Assembly (NCBI GenBank): GCA_016715995.1 | Contig: JADJXF010000014.1 | Coordinates: 82,773 to 146,772, forward strand | Length of the DNA: 64,000 nucleotides | Direction of reading: 5' to 3' | From: Flavobacteriales bacterium | Lineage (GTDB): Bacteria; Bacteroidota; Bacteroidia; Flavobacteriales_F; PHOS-HE28 | Notes under the pieces: generated by a model | The model's input: only the letters and a program-made list of their open reading frames with translations | Told to the model about the DNA's origin: nothing | Databases searched by the model: none | Shown here: piece by piece, positions 9,325 to 18,122 of the stretch | Layout of the letters: the number at the start of each line of letters is the position of its first letter | Numbering within the stretch: the stretch's first letter is position 1 | Made by a program: the position numbers and the translations under genes

Positions 9325-11043
9325 TCAGCGTACCAGCGCCTCAGTGACCACCGCGCCGGTGCTGGCGTTCGGCATAGTCATGCCCACGATCATGCTCAGC
9401 GTGGGCGCGATATCCGTGATGGAGGCGCGCCGCAGCACATTACCGGGGCGGATGCCGTGGCCATAGAACAGGATGGGCACGTGCGTGTCGTAGTTCCAGC
9501 CCGCGCTGTGCTCCGAGCCTTTTGGTATGCCGGGCATCTCCGCCTCGAAGTACCCGGGACGGTACACGAAGACCACATCGCCACTGCGCTGCGGCATGAA
9601 GCCCCGCTGCATGCTGCGCCGGAGCCCTTCGCAATACTGATTAATCGTAAGGTCAGTTGCGGTCAAGGCGTCGGCGATGATGGGGTCGCGCAGCAGATGA
9701 TCGGCTGCCGTGCGCTGCACCTTGCCGGCATCCAGCCTGCGCGCCGCGATGACGGAATCGTTCAGGAAGACCTGCTCGTTGATGATGCGCCGCACCCAAT
9801 TTGCCGGGCCATAAGCCTTGGAGAGCGCAGCGTTCAATCCGCGCTCCAGCGCCACCATGTCGGGATAGCCGGCGCTGCCCTTGAGGTCGGCGATGTACGA
9901 GGCAACGTCCGCCACAGCATGATCGGCCGTGAGGAAGAGCGTGTAGTTGCCCGCGCCCACTCGTTTGTCCAATTCATCGAGCAACCGTGCGATCTCTTGA
10001 TCGAGGCGCAGGTACATGTCCTCCAGCTCAGTGGCGCGCGGCCCCACCTGATGGCCCAGCCAATCCGTGGCGCTATAGCTAATCGCGAGCAGATCGGTGA
10101 TGGCATCCGCGCCGAGCTCTTCCCCGGCGATGGCGGCGAGCGCGAAGTCCGTTGTAAGCGTGTTCCCCCACGGCGTCCACTCAATCACCTTCGTCCTGCC
10201 GGTGGCCGTGCGGATGGCCTTCAAATCAACCGGCAAGGTGGGCGATGACGCGCCGGGAATGGGCAGCTCATACGGGTTGTCATCCGGCAATGGGGTGTGA
10301 TAGCGCTCGCGCGGCAGCAATAGGTCCCAGGTCTGACCCAAATAGGAGTTCGCCAAGCGCTCGCCGTTGAAGCGTTGCGCCCAATCGGGCAGCTGCGTCA
10401 TGTACCAGGTGCTGGTGCAAAAGGCACCATCGGAACCGCCCTCGAACCAGTACGCGGCATCGCCGGTTCGACCGATGGGGAGGATGGCACCACGGTCCTT
10501 GATGGCGATTCCGATGGTCTTGGATCGCCGGTCGAATCGCAACTCCAGCTCATCGGCGATCGTGCTCGCGAGCAGGTTGGCTGGCGACCGTCGCGCAATC
10601 CTGTCCTCGGCGCCCACTCCGCTGATGCTGTCCGGGCCCCAGGCGCAATAGCGCGTGGCGCGCGTGGCCCGCTGGTACATATCGTTGGCGACGATGCCGT
10701 GGTGCATCGGCGGCGTCCCAGTGTAAATGCTGGCATGGCCAGGACCGGTCTTGGTCGGTACGTAATCGAAATGCGCATCGCGCAGGAAGGCGCCGCCGGT
10801 GCATAGGCGCTTGAATCCGCCGGTGCCAAAGTTGTCCCAATAGCGGTAGATGTAGTCCGTGCGCATCTGATCCACCACGATGCCCACCACGAGCTTTGGC
10901 GGGGTTTGGTAGGCAGGGGTCTGGGCGCAAAGCGCAAGGCCAGCGCACAATGCCGCGAGCGAGAACAAGGATCCAAGACCCCGGGAACCAGTCACGCCGG
11001 AAGATCCGCGGAGCGGTCTATCGGGCGTCTCACCGATCATCAT
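9325..11043 (-). CDS. PafA-like alkaline phosphatase (type I phosphodiesterase superfamily)
   Basis: 572 residues from the ATG at 11043; a second ATG follows at once, and an upstream extension to 11166 has no coding character. A signal segment (LGSLFSLAALCAGLALCAQ) indicates export. The catalytic set of the alkaline phosphatase superfamily is visible: KLVVGIVVDQMRTDY (metal Asp), the nucleophile Thr in PTKTGPGHASIYTG, Asn in HGIVANDMYQ, KDRGAI (the K-x-R pair that marks PafA phosphomonoesterases), SYSATDWLGHQVGP and LTADHAVAD (metal Asp/His), and DTHVPILFYGHG. It should release phosphate from organic phosphomonoesters in the periplasm or outside, and PafA enzymes are generally active without phosphate starvation. 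The KDR signature argues for a monoesterase over a nucleotide pyrophosphatase. Confidence 0.88.
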   Translation of the reverse strand: MMIGETPDRPLRGSSGVTGSRGLGSLFSLAALCAGLALCAQTPAYQTPPKLVVGIVVDQMRTDYIYRYWDNFGTGGFKRLCTGGAFLRDAHFDYVPTKTGPGHASIYTGTPPMHHGIVANDMYQRATRATRYCAWGPDSISGVGAEDRIARRSPANLLASTIADELELRFDRRSKTIGIAIKDRGAILPIGRTGDAAYWFEGGSDGAFCTSTWYMTQLPDWAQRFNGERLANSYLGQTWDLLLPRERYHTPLPDDNPYELPIPGASSPTLPVDLKAIRTATGRTKVIEWTPWGNTLTTDFALAAIAGEELGADAITDLLAISYSATDWLGHQVGPRATELEDMYLRLDQEIARLLDELDKRVGAGNYTLFLTADHAVADVASYIADLKGSAGYPDMVALERGLNAALSKAYGPANWVRRIINEQVFLNDSVIAARRLDAGKVQRTAADHLLRDPIIADALTATDLTINQYCEGLRRSMQRGFMPQRSGDVVFVYRPGYFEAEMPGIPKGSEHSAGWNYDTHVPILFYGHGIRPGNVLRRASITDIAPTLSMIVGMTMPNASTGAVVTEALVR

Positions 11044-11172
11044 CTGCTTTGATGTGATGGGTGAGACTCCGGGTCTCGCTCGCAGAGCCTCGCATCGCCC
11101 GGAGTGACGGGCCATGCGCAGTGTGGACCCCCCGTGGCGACTTGAAGTGATCGGATTGATGATCATGATCGG

Positions 11173-11541
11173 TTAGGCGTTGCGCGCGATGAGGTAGAAC
11201 ACCGCCAAGCACGCCAGCACGCTGAACACGATGTTGGCCGCCACGATGGTGGTCTGGCCTTCGCGCAGCAGCAGGAAGTTCTCGTAGCTGAAGGTGCTGA
11301 AGGTGCTGAAGCCACCGCAGAAACCCACGGCGAGGAAGGCTTTGAGCGCATCGCGGCCCTCGAAGTGGTGCTGCATGCGGAGCACCAGCCATGCAAGCAG
11401 GCCCGTGGCCAGCACATTGGCGATGAGCGTGGCGAAGGGGAAGGCGCCCTTCGCGCCAAAAGCGATCACCATCCGCGTGATGCCGAAGCGGGCCACGCTG
11501 CCGAGCCCGCCACCGAGGAAGACCGCGAGCCAGGTGTTCAT
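11173..11541 (-). CDS. crcB: Fluoride channel FluC/CrcB
   Basis: 122 residues from the ATG at 11541. Four membrane helices are evident. Family signatures are present: GGGLGSVARFGITRM near the N-terminus, ANVLATGLLAWLV, and VGFCGGFSTFSTFSYEN, which includes the conserved GGFSTFSTF motif with the Phe box that lines the pore. FluC dimers export fluoride passively through a dual-topology channel. The start codon overlaps the stop of the PAP2 gene by four bases (ATGA), so it belongs to the obgE-PAP2-fluC transcription unit. Confidence 0.95.
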   Translation of the reverse strand: MNTWLAVFLGGGLGSVARFGITRMVIAFGAKGAFPFATLIANVLATGLLAWLVLRMQHHFEGRDALKAFLAVGFCGGFSTFSTFSYENFLLLREGQTTIVAANIVFSVLACLAVFYLIARNA

Positions 11542-12125
11542 GCAGAAGGTTGTTTGCGAAGCGCCATCCACGCCCGAAATAAACGCCCGAAGCCTGAACC
11601 GATCATTAAGCCATAGAGTCCTCCCACGATCACATCACCCGGATAATGCACGCCGAGGTACACACGACTGTATGCGATGAGCGTCGCCCATGCGAGAAGC
11701 GCAGCCACCGCCCAGCGCGGCCTGCGATCCAGCACCGTAATCATGAAGAGCGCGATGGCGAAGTGGTTGCTGGCATGCGACGACACGAAGCCGAATTGTC
11801 CGCCGCAGCCATCGGGCACCAGATGCACCAGGCCCGAGAGCGAAGGCTCGTGGCAAGGCCGAAGACGCTCTACGGTTTCCTTGAAGAGCACCACGGAACC
11901 CTTGTCGCTGAAGAGGATCATGAGTGCGATCACCGGCAGGGACAAGAGCAACGCCCTGTCGCCATGGCGCTTCAGGATCGCCCACAGGAAGAAACCATAG
12001 AGCGGGAACCAGAGCACCATGCTGCTGGCGGCGCTCATCGCATGATCAGCCCATGGAGCGTGCAGGCCGTTGATCGCCAGGAAGGCCTCGCGGTCGATCG
12101 CATCGAGGCGCTCCCAGAAGCTCAT
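11538..12125 (-). CDS. PAP2-family membrane phosphatase
   Basis: 195 residues from the ATG at 12125, which overlaps the obgE stop as ATGA. Five to six membrane segments. The three-part acid phosphatase signature is visible: KETVERLRPCHEP (motif 1, KX6RP), SSHASNHFAIA (motif 2, with Ser in place of the usual first Pro), and YSRVYLGVHYPGDVI (motif 3). Such enzymes dephosphorylate lipid phosphates such as undecaprenyl pyrophosphate or phosphatidate. The exact substrate is not predictable. Confidence 0.9.
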   Translation of the reverse strand: MSFWERLDAIDREAFLAINGLHAPWADHAMSAASSMVLWFPLYGFFLWAILKRHGDRALLLSLPVIALMILFSDKGSVVLFKETVERLRPCHEPSLSGLVHLVPDGCGGQFGFVSSHASNHFAIALFMITVLDRRPRWAVAALLAWATLIAYSRVYLGVHYPGDVIVGGLYGLMIGSGFGRLFRAWMALRKQPSA

Positions 12126-13143
12126 GCGCTCCACTCAGGGAAATGGGGCCGTTTCTCCACCGGCCGGTGCAGCAGCTTCCAGAGCTTATCCTTCAGCTCA
12201 TCGAGGCCCAGGCGCGCCACGCTGCTGATGAGCACGCTGTCCACGCCCTTGGGCAGCTCCTGCCGAAGCTGCTCCATCATCACCGCATCGAGCATGTCGC
12301 ATTTGGTGATGGCGAGCAGGCGGTCTTTATCGAGCAGCTCGGGCGAGTACTCCTTCAGTTCGTTGAGCAGTACCTCGAAATCGTGCTTGATGTCGGTGCT
12401 GTCTGCAGGGATGAGGAAGAGCAGCACGCTGTTGCGCTCGATGTGGCGGAGGAAGCGCAAGCCGAGGCCCTTGCCCTCATGCGCGCCCTCGATGATGCCG
12501 GGATGTCGGCCATCACGAAGCTCTGGTGGTCGCGGTAGGGCACGATGCCCAGGTTGGGCGTGAGCGTGGTGAAGGCGTAATCGGCGATCTTGGGTTTGGC
12601 GGCGGTGATCACACTGAGCAGCGTGCTCTTGCCCGCGTTGGGGAACCCTACGAGGCCCACATCCGCCAGCACCTTCAGCTCCAGCTTGAACCACTGCTGT
12701 TGGCCGGGCTCACCGGGCTGCGCGAAGCGAGGGGTCTGATACGTGGCGCTGTGGAAATGCTGGTTGCCGAGACCGCCCCGGCCGCCTTGCAGTAGCACCA
12801 CCTCCTGCCCGTGCTCCGTGATGTCGAAGAGGATCTCGTCCGACCCATCGTCCTTGGCCACTGTGCCGAGCGGCACATCGATGTACGCGTCCTTGCCGGC
12901 GCGGCCGCTGCTCTGGTTGCCGCTGCCCACCTCGCCATCGCTGGCGATGACGTGCTTGGTGTAGCGCAGGTGCAGCAGCGTCCAGAGCTGGCTGTTGCCG
13001 CGCAGGATCACGTTGCCGCCGCGTCCCCCGTCGCCGCCATCGGGACCGCCCTTTGGCATGTACTTCTCCCGCCGCAGGTGCGCGCTGCCCGCCCCGCCCT
13101 TGCCGGAGCGCGCCTCGATGCGGATGTGGTCGATGAAGTTCAT
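12122..13143 (-). CDS. obgE: GTPase Obg, with an apparent one-base deletion
   Basis: ATG at 13143 begins MNFIDHIRIEARSGKGGAG, followed by the glycine-rich Obg fold (MPKGGPDGGDGGRGGNVILR, LLQGGRGGLGNQHF). The G domain has Walker A GFPNAGKSTLL, then G3 DIPG, and G4 TKCD at the C-terminal side. The frame breaks at the G3 box: SFVMADIP is read in one frame and GIIEGAHEGKGLG in the next, explained by one G missing at about 12496-12500 (CCGG where CCGGG is expected). With that base restored the protein is about 340 residues, the normal size. Obg is essential for ribosome assembly and stress control, so a sequencing error is much more likely than a mutation. It heads a unit with PAP2 and fluC. Confidence 0.93.
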
Positions 13144-13155
13144 GTCCTGTTCTTG

Positions 13156-13256
13156 GGTGGTTGAGGGTTGGATGTTGCAGGTTGGGGGTTGAACCTGACC
13201 ATAAAGGACATCTAACAACCCTCAACCACGGTTCAACCTTCAACCCTCAACCCACC
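13156..13256. repeat. Heptamer GTTG inverted array, copy A
   Basis: Five uninterrupted heptamers in perfect register at 13160-13194: GTTGAGG, GTTGGAT, GTTGCAG, GTTGGGG, GTTGAAC. After a 21-base spacer the complementary arm has CAACCCT, CAACCAC, then CAACCTT, CAACCCT, CAACCCA at 13216-13254. The whole can fold as a long imperfect hairpin. It fills the gap between adk and obgE. Confidence 0.85.
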
Positions 13257-13819
13257 GCTTGAATCAATCGTGAAGTGATCTCGTCGATGCTTCCCACGCC
13301 ATCAATCGCCTTGTACTTGCCCTGCGCGCTGAAATAATCCTTCAGGGGTGCGGTCTTCGCCATGTACTCGCCGATGCGGTTGCGGATGACGGCTTCGTCC
13401 TTGTCGTCGCTGCGGCCGCTGGTGGCGCCACGGCTGAGGAGGCGTTTCACGAGTTCCTCCTCGGGCACTTCCAGCGCGAGCATGGCCGTGATGGGCTCTT
13501 CCTTCACATCGAGCATGGCATCGAGCGCTTCGGCCTGCGCCCGGGTGCGCGGGAAGCCATCGAAGATGAAGCCCTTGGCATCGAGGTGGGCCTCCATCTT
13601 GTTGCGGATCATGCCGATGACGATGTGGTCGGCCACGAGCTCTCCGCGGTCCATCAATTCCTTGGCCTGCGTACCGAGCTCGCTCTCCGCTTTGATCTCC
13701 GCGCGCAGCAGATCGCCGGTGCTGAGGTGGACCAGATGGTAGCGCTTGATGAGGAATGCGCTCTGCGTGCCCTTGCCGGCGCCTGGGGGGCCAAAGAGAA
13801 CGATGTTCAGTTTACTCAT
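13247..13819 (-). CDS. adk: Adenylate kinase (short form)
   Basis: 190 residues from the ATG at 13819 (MSKLNIVLFGPPGAGKGTQS, P-loop). The NMP-binding part STGDLLRAEI and the signature FDGFPRTRAQAEALD are present. The LID region is short (RGATSGRSDDKDEAVIRNRI) with no zinc cysteines, as is normal for Bacteroidota and for the short Adk class. It interconverts 2 ADP with ATP and AMP. The frame continues open upstream to 14608 through hpt, but that extension is an overlap artefact of GC-rich sequence. hpt lies 38 bases upstream on the same strand, making a purine nucleotide pair. Confidence 0.96.
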   Translation of the reverse strand: MSKLNIVLFGPPGAGKGTQSAFLIKRYHLVHLSTGDLLRAEIKAESELGTQAKELMDRGELVADHIVIGMIRNKMEAHLDAKGFIFDGFPRTRAQAEALDAMLDVKEEPITAMLALEVPEEELVKRLLSRGATSGRSDDKDEAVIRNRIGEYMAKTAPLKDYFSAQGKYKAIDGVGSIDEITSRLIQAVG

Positions 13820-13857
13820 TGTATCTCGCTGATGCCTCGGCGAAGGCGGATGTGTTA

Positions 13858-14397
13858 TCAGTTCTCGATGATCTTGTAGATGCCCGGCAGGTTGCGGCCC
13901 AGGCCATCGTGATCCAGTCCGCTGCCCACCACGAAGGCGTTGGGGATGCGCACGGCCACATGATCGATGGCGATGTCCTGCTTGTAGGCATCGGGCTTGA
14001 AGAGCAGGGCGGCGATGCTCACACTGGCCGGGTGGTGCTCGTTGAGCGCATCCAGGATGTGGCGGATGGTGTTGCCAGTGTCGACGATGTCCTCCAGCAC
14101 CACCACATGGCGGCCCTCGATGCGCTCGCTCAGGCCGATGAGTTCGCTGACCTTTCCGGTGCTGCGTGTGCCGTGGTAGCTGGCCACCTTCACGAAGGTG
14201 ATCTCGCACTCGATGTCGAGGCGCTTCACCAGCTCGGCGGCGAAGAAGAATGCCCCGTTGAGCACGCCAATGAAGAGCGGCCGCTTGCCTGCGTACTTCG
14301 CCTTCAGGGCGGATGCCACCGCATCGATGGCGGCGCCCACTTCGCTCTCGGAGATGAAGGGCTCGAAATCCTTGTCGTGCAGCCGCACCTTTTGCAT
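13858..14397 (-). CDS. hpt: Hypoxanthine phosphoribosyltransferase
   Basis: 179 residues from the ATG at 14397 (MQKVRLHDKDFEPFISESE). The PRPP-binding loop VVVLEDIVDTGNTIRHIL is diagnostic for type I phosphoribosyltransferases, and FIGVLNGAFFFAAELVKRL and KVASYHGTRS match the Hpt subfamily. It salvages hypoxanthine and guanine to IMP and GMP. Earlier in-frame Met codons give an N-terminus lacking conservation, and a promoter-like box lies between them and the chosen start. Confidence 0.94.
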   Translation of the reverse strand: MQKVRLHDKDFEPFISESEVGAAIDAVASALKAKYAGKRPLFIGVLNGAFFFAAELVKRLDIECEITFVKVASYHGTRSTGKVSELIGLSERIEGRHVVVLEDIVDTGNTIRHILDALNEHHPASVSIAALLFKPDAYKQDIAIDHVAVRIPNAFVVGSGLDHDGLGRNLPGIYKIIEN

Positions 14398-14426
14398 GTG
14401 TCTCAACCCCATACAAGCGGGGGCGG

Positions 14427-14434
14427 CGAAGGTA
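14427..14434 (-). promoter_or_regulatory. Putative -7 box TACCTTCG upstream of hpt
   Basis: Read on the minus strand this is TACCTTCG, 29 bases before the hpt start. It resembles the Bacteroidetes -7 element TAnnTTTG and recurs before other genes in this window. No clear -33 TTG is seen. Confidence 0.4.
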
Positions 14435-14482
14435 GGGATCGAGGCGGGGGCCGCCAGTTGATCCATCTTCATGCTGGACAGC

Positions 14483-14490
14483 TACTTTCG
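14483..14490 (+). promoter_or_regulatory. Putative -7 box TACTTTCG upstream of the PorV-like gene
   Basis: TACTTTCG ends five bases before the ATG at 14496. If used as a -7 element the transcript would be nearly leaderless. The same arrangement (box, four to six bases, ATG) is seen at 20506 and 50256. Confidence 0.35.
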
Positions 14491-14495
14491 GCACG

Positions 14496-15326
14496 ATGCG
14501 TCTCCTCCTCCTCGTCTCGTCCTTGACATTCTCAACCATCGCCTTCGCAGGCGGCGATCCGCTCACGGTTGGCGCGCGCTTCGCGGGCATGGGCGGCGGC
14601 GGCCTCACGCTGGCGGACCTATGGAGCGTGCGCTTGAACCCAGCGGGCCTCGCAGGACTGGAAGCACCCGTGGCAGGTCTCTTCTACCAGCGGCATTTCC
14701 TCAGCGAGGATCTTGCGCATCAAGGACTGGCCGTTGCCTTGCCCATCGGAAAGGGCTGCTTCGGCGTGGGCGCCGATCGATTCGGCTACGACCTGTACAA
14801 CGAAACACGCGCGAGCCTCGCTTATGCCATGCGCTTCGGTGATGGGCTGCGCGCTGCCGTGCAGATGAACTACCTCGGCGTGCGGCTTGGTGACAATTAC
14901 GGTAGCACGAGCACCTTCGCCGCCGAGCTGGGCGTGCAGGCCAGGCTCACCGAAGAACTGTGGATCGGCGCGCACCTGTACAACCCCACGCGCGCCAAAC
15001 TGGGCGCCACCACCGAGAGTGCCGTAACGCTGGATGAGCGTGTGCCCACCGTGCTGCGCGCGGGCATGGGCTGGCTGGTGAGCAAAAAGCTCACGATGAC
15101 CGGCGAGGTGGAGAAGGACATCGACCGGCCCGAGCGGTTCCGTTTCGGGGTGGATTACAACCCGAGCAAGGCGCTCTTCTTGCGCACGGGCATCAGCAGC
15201 GGGCCGGTGCAAGGCCATTTCGGCGCAGGCTTCCGCATCAACCAGCTCGACATCGACCTGGCAGTTGCGGTGCGCTCGCAGCTCGGTCCCACGCCCATGC
15301 TCAACCTGAATTACCGGTTCAAGTGA
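14496..15326 (+). CDS. PorV/PorQ-like outer-membrane barrel protein
   Basis: 276 residues with a signal peptide (LLLLVSSLTFSTIAFAGG). The start of the mature part, DPLTVGARFAGMGGGGLTLADLWSVRLNPAGLAG, has the GA-R-x-A-x-G and N-P-A-G-L pattern of the UPF0164/PorV-like family. The rest alternates in beta-strand pattern and ends MLNLNYRFK, a typical last barrel strand. It probably sits in the outer membrane. It overlaps the next gene by four bases (GTGA), so the pair is a translationally coupled unit. PorV proteins shuttle T9SS cargo to the attachment complex, but this smaller paralogue need not have that role. Confidence 0.8.
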   Translation: MRLLLLVSSLTFSTIAFAGGDPLTVGARFAGMGGGGLTLADLWSVRLNPAGLAGLEAPVAGLFYQRHFLSEDLAHQGLAVALPIGKGCFGVGADRFGYDLYNETRASLAYAMRFGDGLRAAVQMNYLGVRLGDNYGSTSTFAAELGVQARLTEELWIGAHLYNPTRAKLGATTESAVTLDERVPTVLRAGMGWLVSKKLTMTGEVEKDIDRPERFRFGVDYNPSKALFLRTGISSGPVQGHFGAGFRINQLDIDLAVAVRSQLGPTPMLNLNYRFK

Positions 15327-17494
15327 GGCGCATCGCTTGCATGCTGATCGGTGCGATGCCGGCCCTTGCGGGCATGGCGCAGGTGGATGGCATATCGCGC
15401 GACGTGATCGAGCAGCGCATCGAAGCGGCGGCAGAACAGCTCGGCGATACGGACGTGGACCTCACCAACCTCTTCGAGCTCCTCACCGACCGCCTCAAGG
15501 ATCCCATCGACCTGAACAGCGCCAGCGCACAGGACCTCAGCGCCATCATGCTGCTCAACGACGCGCAGATCAGCAGTTTGATCCAGCACGTCAAGCGCAA
15601 CGGCAAGCTGCTCAGCCTCTACGAGCTGCAGACCATCAACGGCTGGGACGCGAACACCATCAACCTGGTGCGCCCATTCGTCACCGTGCGCGAGCAGCAA
15701 CTGGGTGCGCGGGCCTCGCTGAAGGAGATCCTGAAGCAGGGAGGCCACGAGATCACCTTGCGCAGCACGATGAACGTGGAGTCGCGCCGAGGTTTCCTGG
15801 ACCGTCCGAACTTCTTCGGCAAGGACTACACCTACCCCAATGGGGAAGCGCTGCCCGATTTCGGTACCGACGCCGTGCGCGACTCACTGCGCGACAACAG
15901 CAAGGTTTACCTGGGCAGCCCATTCCGTGTGTACACGCGCTACCGCTTCCGCTACCGGCAGAACATCAGCGCGGGCTTCACCATGGAGAAGGACGAGGGT
16001 GAGGAGTTCTTCCGTGGATCGCAGTCGCAAGGCTTCGACTTCATGAGCGCGCACCTGTTCGTGCGTGAGATCGGCAGGCTGAAGGCCCTTGCCATCGGCG
16101 ATTACAGCGCGCAGTTCGGGCAGGGCCTCACCTTCTGGAACGGGCTCGCATTCGCGGCGAAGAGCAGCTTCTCGCTGAACGTTAAGCGCAACGCCGTGGG
16201 CTTGGCGCCCTACACCAGTGTGAACGAGAACCTGTTCATGCGCGGCGGGGCCGCAACGGTCGCCGTTACACGCAACCTGGACCTCACGGGCTTCTATTCC
16301 TCCAAGCACATCGACGCCAACGTGACCGCTCAACCCACGGGGAGCGACACGCTGGACACCAACATCCAGGAAGTAATCTTCAGCAGCTTTTTGGAGGATG
16401 GTTTCCACCGCACCGCGAATGAGCTGCAGAAGAAGGGCGCAGTGAGCGAGCGCATCATCGGCGGGCACCTGCGCTACCGTCAGCGCAGCTGGAGCATAGG
16501 CGCCACCGCAGCCCGCGTAGAGTACGATGCCGTGCTCCAGCGCAACACGCAGGTATACAACCAGTTCGATTTCCAAGGTCGCGAGAACACCACCATGGGC
16601 GTGGACTGGAACGTGCTCTACCGCAACCTCACCTGGTTCGGCGAGGCGGCACGCAGCGCGAACGGGGGCACGGCGATGAACACCGGGGTGCTGGTGGCGT
16701 TGGACAAGCGCGTGAGCATGAGCCTGCTCTTCCGCGATTACGCGCGGGATTACCATGGCCTGTACAGCGTGGCCTTCGCAGAAGGCACCAACCCGTGGAA
16801 CGAACGCGGTGTGTTCACCGGCATCGAGATCCGCCCGAACCGTCAATGGCAGGTCAATGCCTATGTGGACCGTTTCCGTTTCCCGTGGCTGCGCTACCTC
16901 ACCGACGGGCCGAATAGCGGCTTCGACTGGCTGGCTCAGGTGAATTGGCGACCGAGCCGGACGGTGGAGCTATATGCGCGCGTCCGTCATCAGGACCGCG
17001 CCAAGAACACCGCCTTCGATGTGCAGGGCATCGACCCGCTGGTGCGCGCTGAACAGACCAACTACCGGTTGAACGCGAGTGCCAAGGTGAGCAGCAGCGT
17101 CACATTGCGCACACGCCTGGAGACCATCGACTACCAGCGCGGATCATCGCCCCTGACTCACGGCTTCCTGCTCTATCAGGATATCGTGCACCGCCCGCTG
17201 AAGAGCCCTGTGGAACTCACCGCGCGCTTCGCGGTATTCGAGACCGGGAGCTACGATGCGCGCATTTACGCCTTCGAGAACGACCTCATCGGCGTCTTCA
17301 GCATACCCTCCTACTATGGTCGCGGCATGCGCTGGTACGGCATGGCGCGTTTCACCCCGTTGCGCCGCGTGGACGTGTGGATCCGCTATGGTGCTTGGAT
17401 CTACCGCGATCAAACCGTGATCAGCAGCGGCCTGCAGGAGGTCAATGGCTATGTGCGCAGCGACCTGAAGGCGCAGGTGCGGGTGATGTTCTGA
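15323..17494 (+). CDS. Outer-membrane protein with N-terminal helix-hairpin-helix domain
   Basis: 723 residues; the start is GTG within the overlap GTGA with the preceding gene. A signal peptide (RIACMLIGAMPALAGMAQ) is followed at about residues 55-115 by a ComEA-like helix-hairpin-helix segment: DPIDLNSASAQDLSAIMLLNDAQISSLIQ and LSLYELQTINGWD, which fits the LNxA...L..L pattern of double-HhH DNA-binding modules. From about residue 135 on the sequence is beta-strand rich with alternating aromatic residues (RVYTRYRFRYRQN, ends LKAQVRVMF), so it is probably a large barrel. A DNA-binding fold on an exported barrel is odd and could point to DNA handling at the cell surface. The role is not established. 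Confidence 0.8.
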   Translation: MRRIACMLIGAMPALAGMAQVDGISRDVIEQRIEAAAEQLGDTDVDLTNLFELLTDRLKDPIDLNSASAQDLSAIMLLNDAQISSLIQHVKRNGKLLSLYELQTINGWDANTINLVRPFVTVREQQLGARASLKEILKQGGHEITLRSTMNVESRRGFLDRPNFFGKDYTYPNGEALPDFGTDAVRDSLRDNSKVYLGSPFRVYTRYRFRYRQNISAGFTMEKDEGEEFFRGSQSQGFDFMSAHLFVREIGRLKALAIGDYSAQFGQGLTFWNGLAFAAKSSFSLNVKRNAVGLAPYTSVNENLFMRGGAATVAVTRNLDLTGFYSSKHIDANVTAQPTGSDTLDTNIQEVIFSSFLEDGFHRTANELQKKGAVSERIIGGHLRYRQRSWSIGATAARVEYDAVLQRNTQVYNQFDFQGRENTTMGVDWNVLYRNLTWFGEAARSANGGTAMNTGVLVALDKRVSMSLLFRDYARDYHGLYSVAFAEGTNPWNERGVFTGIEIRPNRQWQVNAYVDRFRFPWLRYLTDGPNSGFDWLAQVNWRPSRTVELYARVRHQDRAKNTAFDVQGIDPLVRAEQTNYRLNASAKVSSSVTLRTRLETIDYQRGSSPLTHGFLLYQDIVHRPLKSPVELTARFAVFETGSYDARIYAFENDLIGVFSIPSYYGRGMRWYGMARFTPLRRVDVWIRYGAWIYRDQTVISSGLQEVNGYVRSDLKAQVRVMF

Positions 17495-17504
17495 TTGCTA
17501 ATTG

Positions 17505-17632
17505 GGAGTTGAAGGTTGAGGGCCTGCCTGCCGCAGGCAGGGTTGGGGGGTTGAAGGTTCGGCATTCTCCATTTTACATTCTCCTTCATCTGCGTTCGGT
17601 GGTTGAGGGTTCAAGAGGTTTTTGAGATGAGG
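17505..17632. repeat. Heptamer GTTG array, copy B, with a CCTGCCTGC palindrome
   Basis: G-rich GTTGAAG/GTTGAGG units at 17507-17521 and GTTGGGG/GTTGAAG at 17543-17557 flank a perfect palindrome CCTGCCTGC-C-GCAGGCAGG at 17523-17541. A further GTTGAGG unit lies near 17612. The complementary CAAC arm is not evident here, so this may be a degraded copy. The gap between the HhH gene and the next ORF otherwise shows nothing. Confidence 0.65.
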
Positions 17633-17688
17633 TTCCCGTCAGGTCATGCAAAGCCATAAATCCTGAACCCGACCTCTTATTTCGCGCC

Positions 17689-18078
17689 ATGGCCCTTCAG
17701 CACGTCAGGCTCACCGCCGAGCAGCCCATCGCGCAGTTCGCGGGCACGAGCATGCCGCGGCTGGAGTTCCGGCAGGCCTTATTCCGCACGCCCCAAGGCG
17801 GCTGGCAGCAGCGACTATACCGTGCCGCGCTCGTGGTGACCACCATCGCCAATGGACCAGAGGAGCGCAAGCTGGTGGTTGACCATCAGGCCATGCGTTT
17901 CGCTCTGCTCTACAACAACACTTGGCCGGAGCCCGCCTTCCTCAACATCACCCGCTGGCCGTACAAGCCCGTCGAGCTACGCGAGGATGCGCCCGTGGTC
18001 TCCTGGATCGTGGAACTGCGCCTGCGCGAACTGCGCCTGCTGAAGGATGAATGCGTGGAGGTCGCCTTCATCGGCTGA
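17689..18078 (+). CDS. Conserved-looking hypothetical protein
   Basis: 129 residues, no signal peptide or membrane segment. I do not recognise the family. The composition is protein-like with alternating hydrophobic strands (RAALVVTTIANG, FALLYNNTWPEPAF, VVSWIVELRLRELRLL), and codon third positions are GC-rich like the neighbours, so it is probably a real cytosolic protein. It precedes the deiodinase-like gene by 45 bases on the same strand. Confidence 0.6.
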   Translation: MALQHVRLTAEQPIAQFAGTSMPRLEFRQALFRTPQGGWQQRLYRAALVVTTIANGPEERKLVVDHQAMRFALLYNNTWPEPAFLNITRWPYKPVELREDAPVVSWIVELRLRELRLLKDECVEVAFIG

Positions 18079-18122
18079 ATGGCCGCGGGCACCAGAACGC
18101 CTGCCCTCTACATTTACCCACG

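Noticed and set aside
13247..13819. Loss of the adenylate kinase zinc LID as a novelty
   Set aside because: Short LID adenylate kinases are normal in Bacteroidota.
13820..14608. Upstream extension of the adk frame
   Set aside because: The extra 260 residues overlap hpt in another frame and are Arg/Pro/His-rich; the true ATG with a P-loop begins at 13819.
17523..17541. CCTGCCTGC palindrome as a separate REP family
   Set aside because: Only one copy in this window; noted within repeat copy B but not enough for a family.
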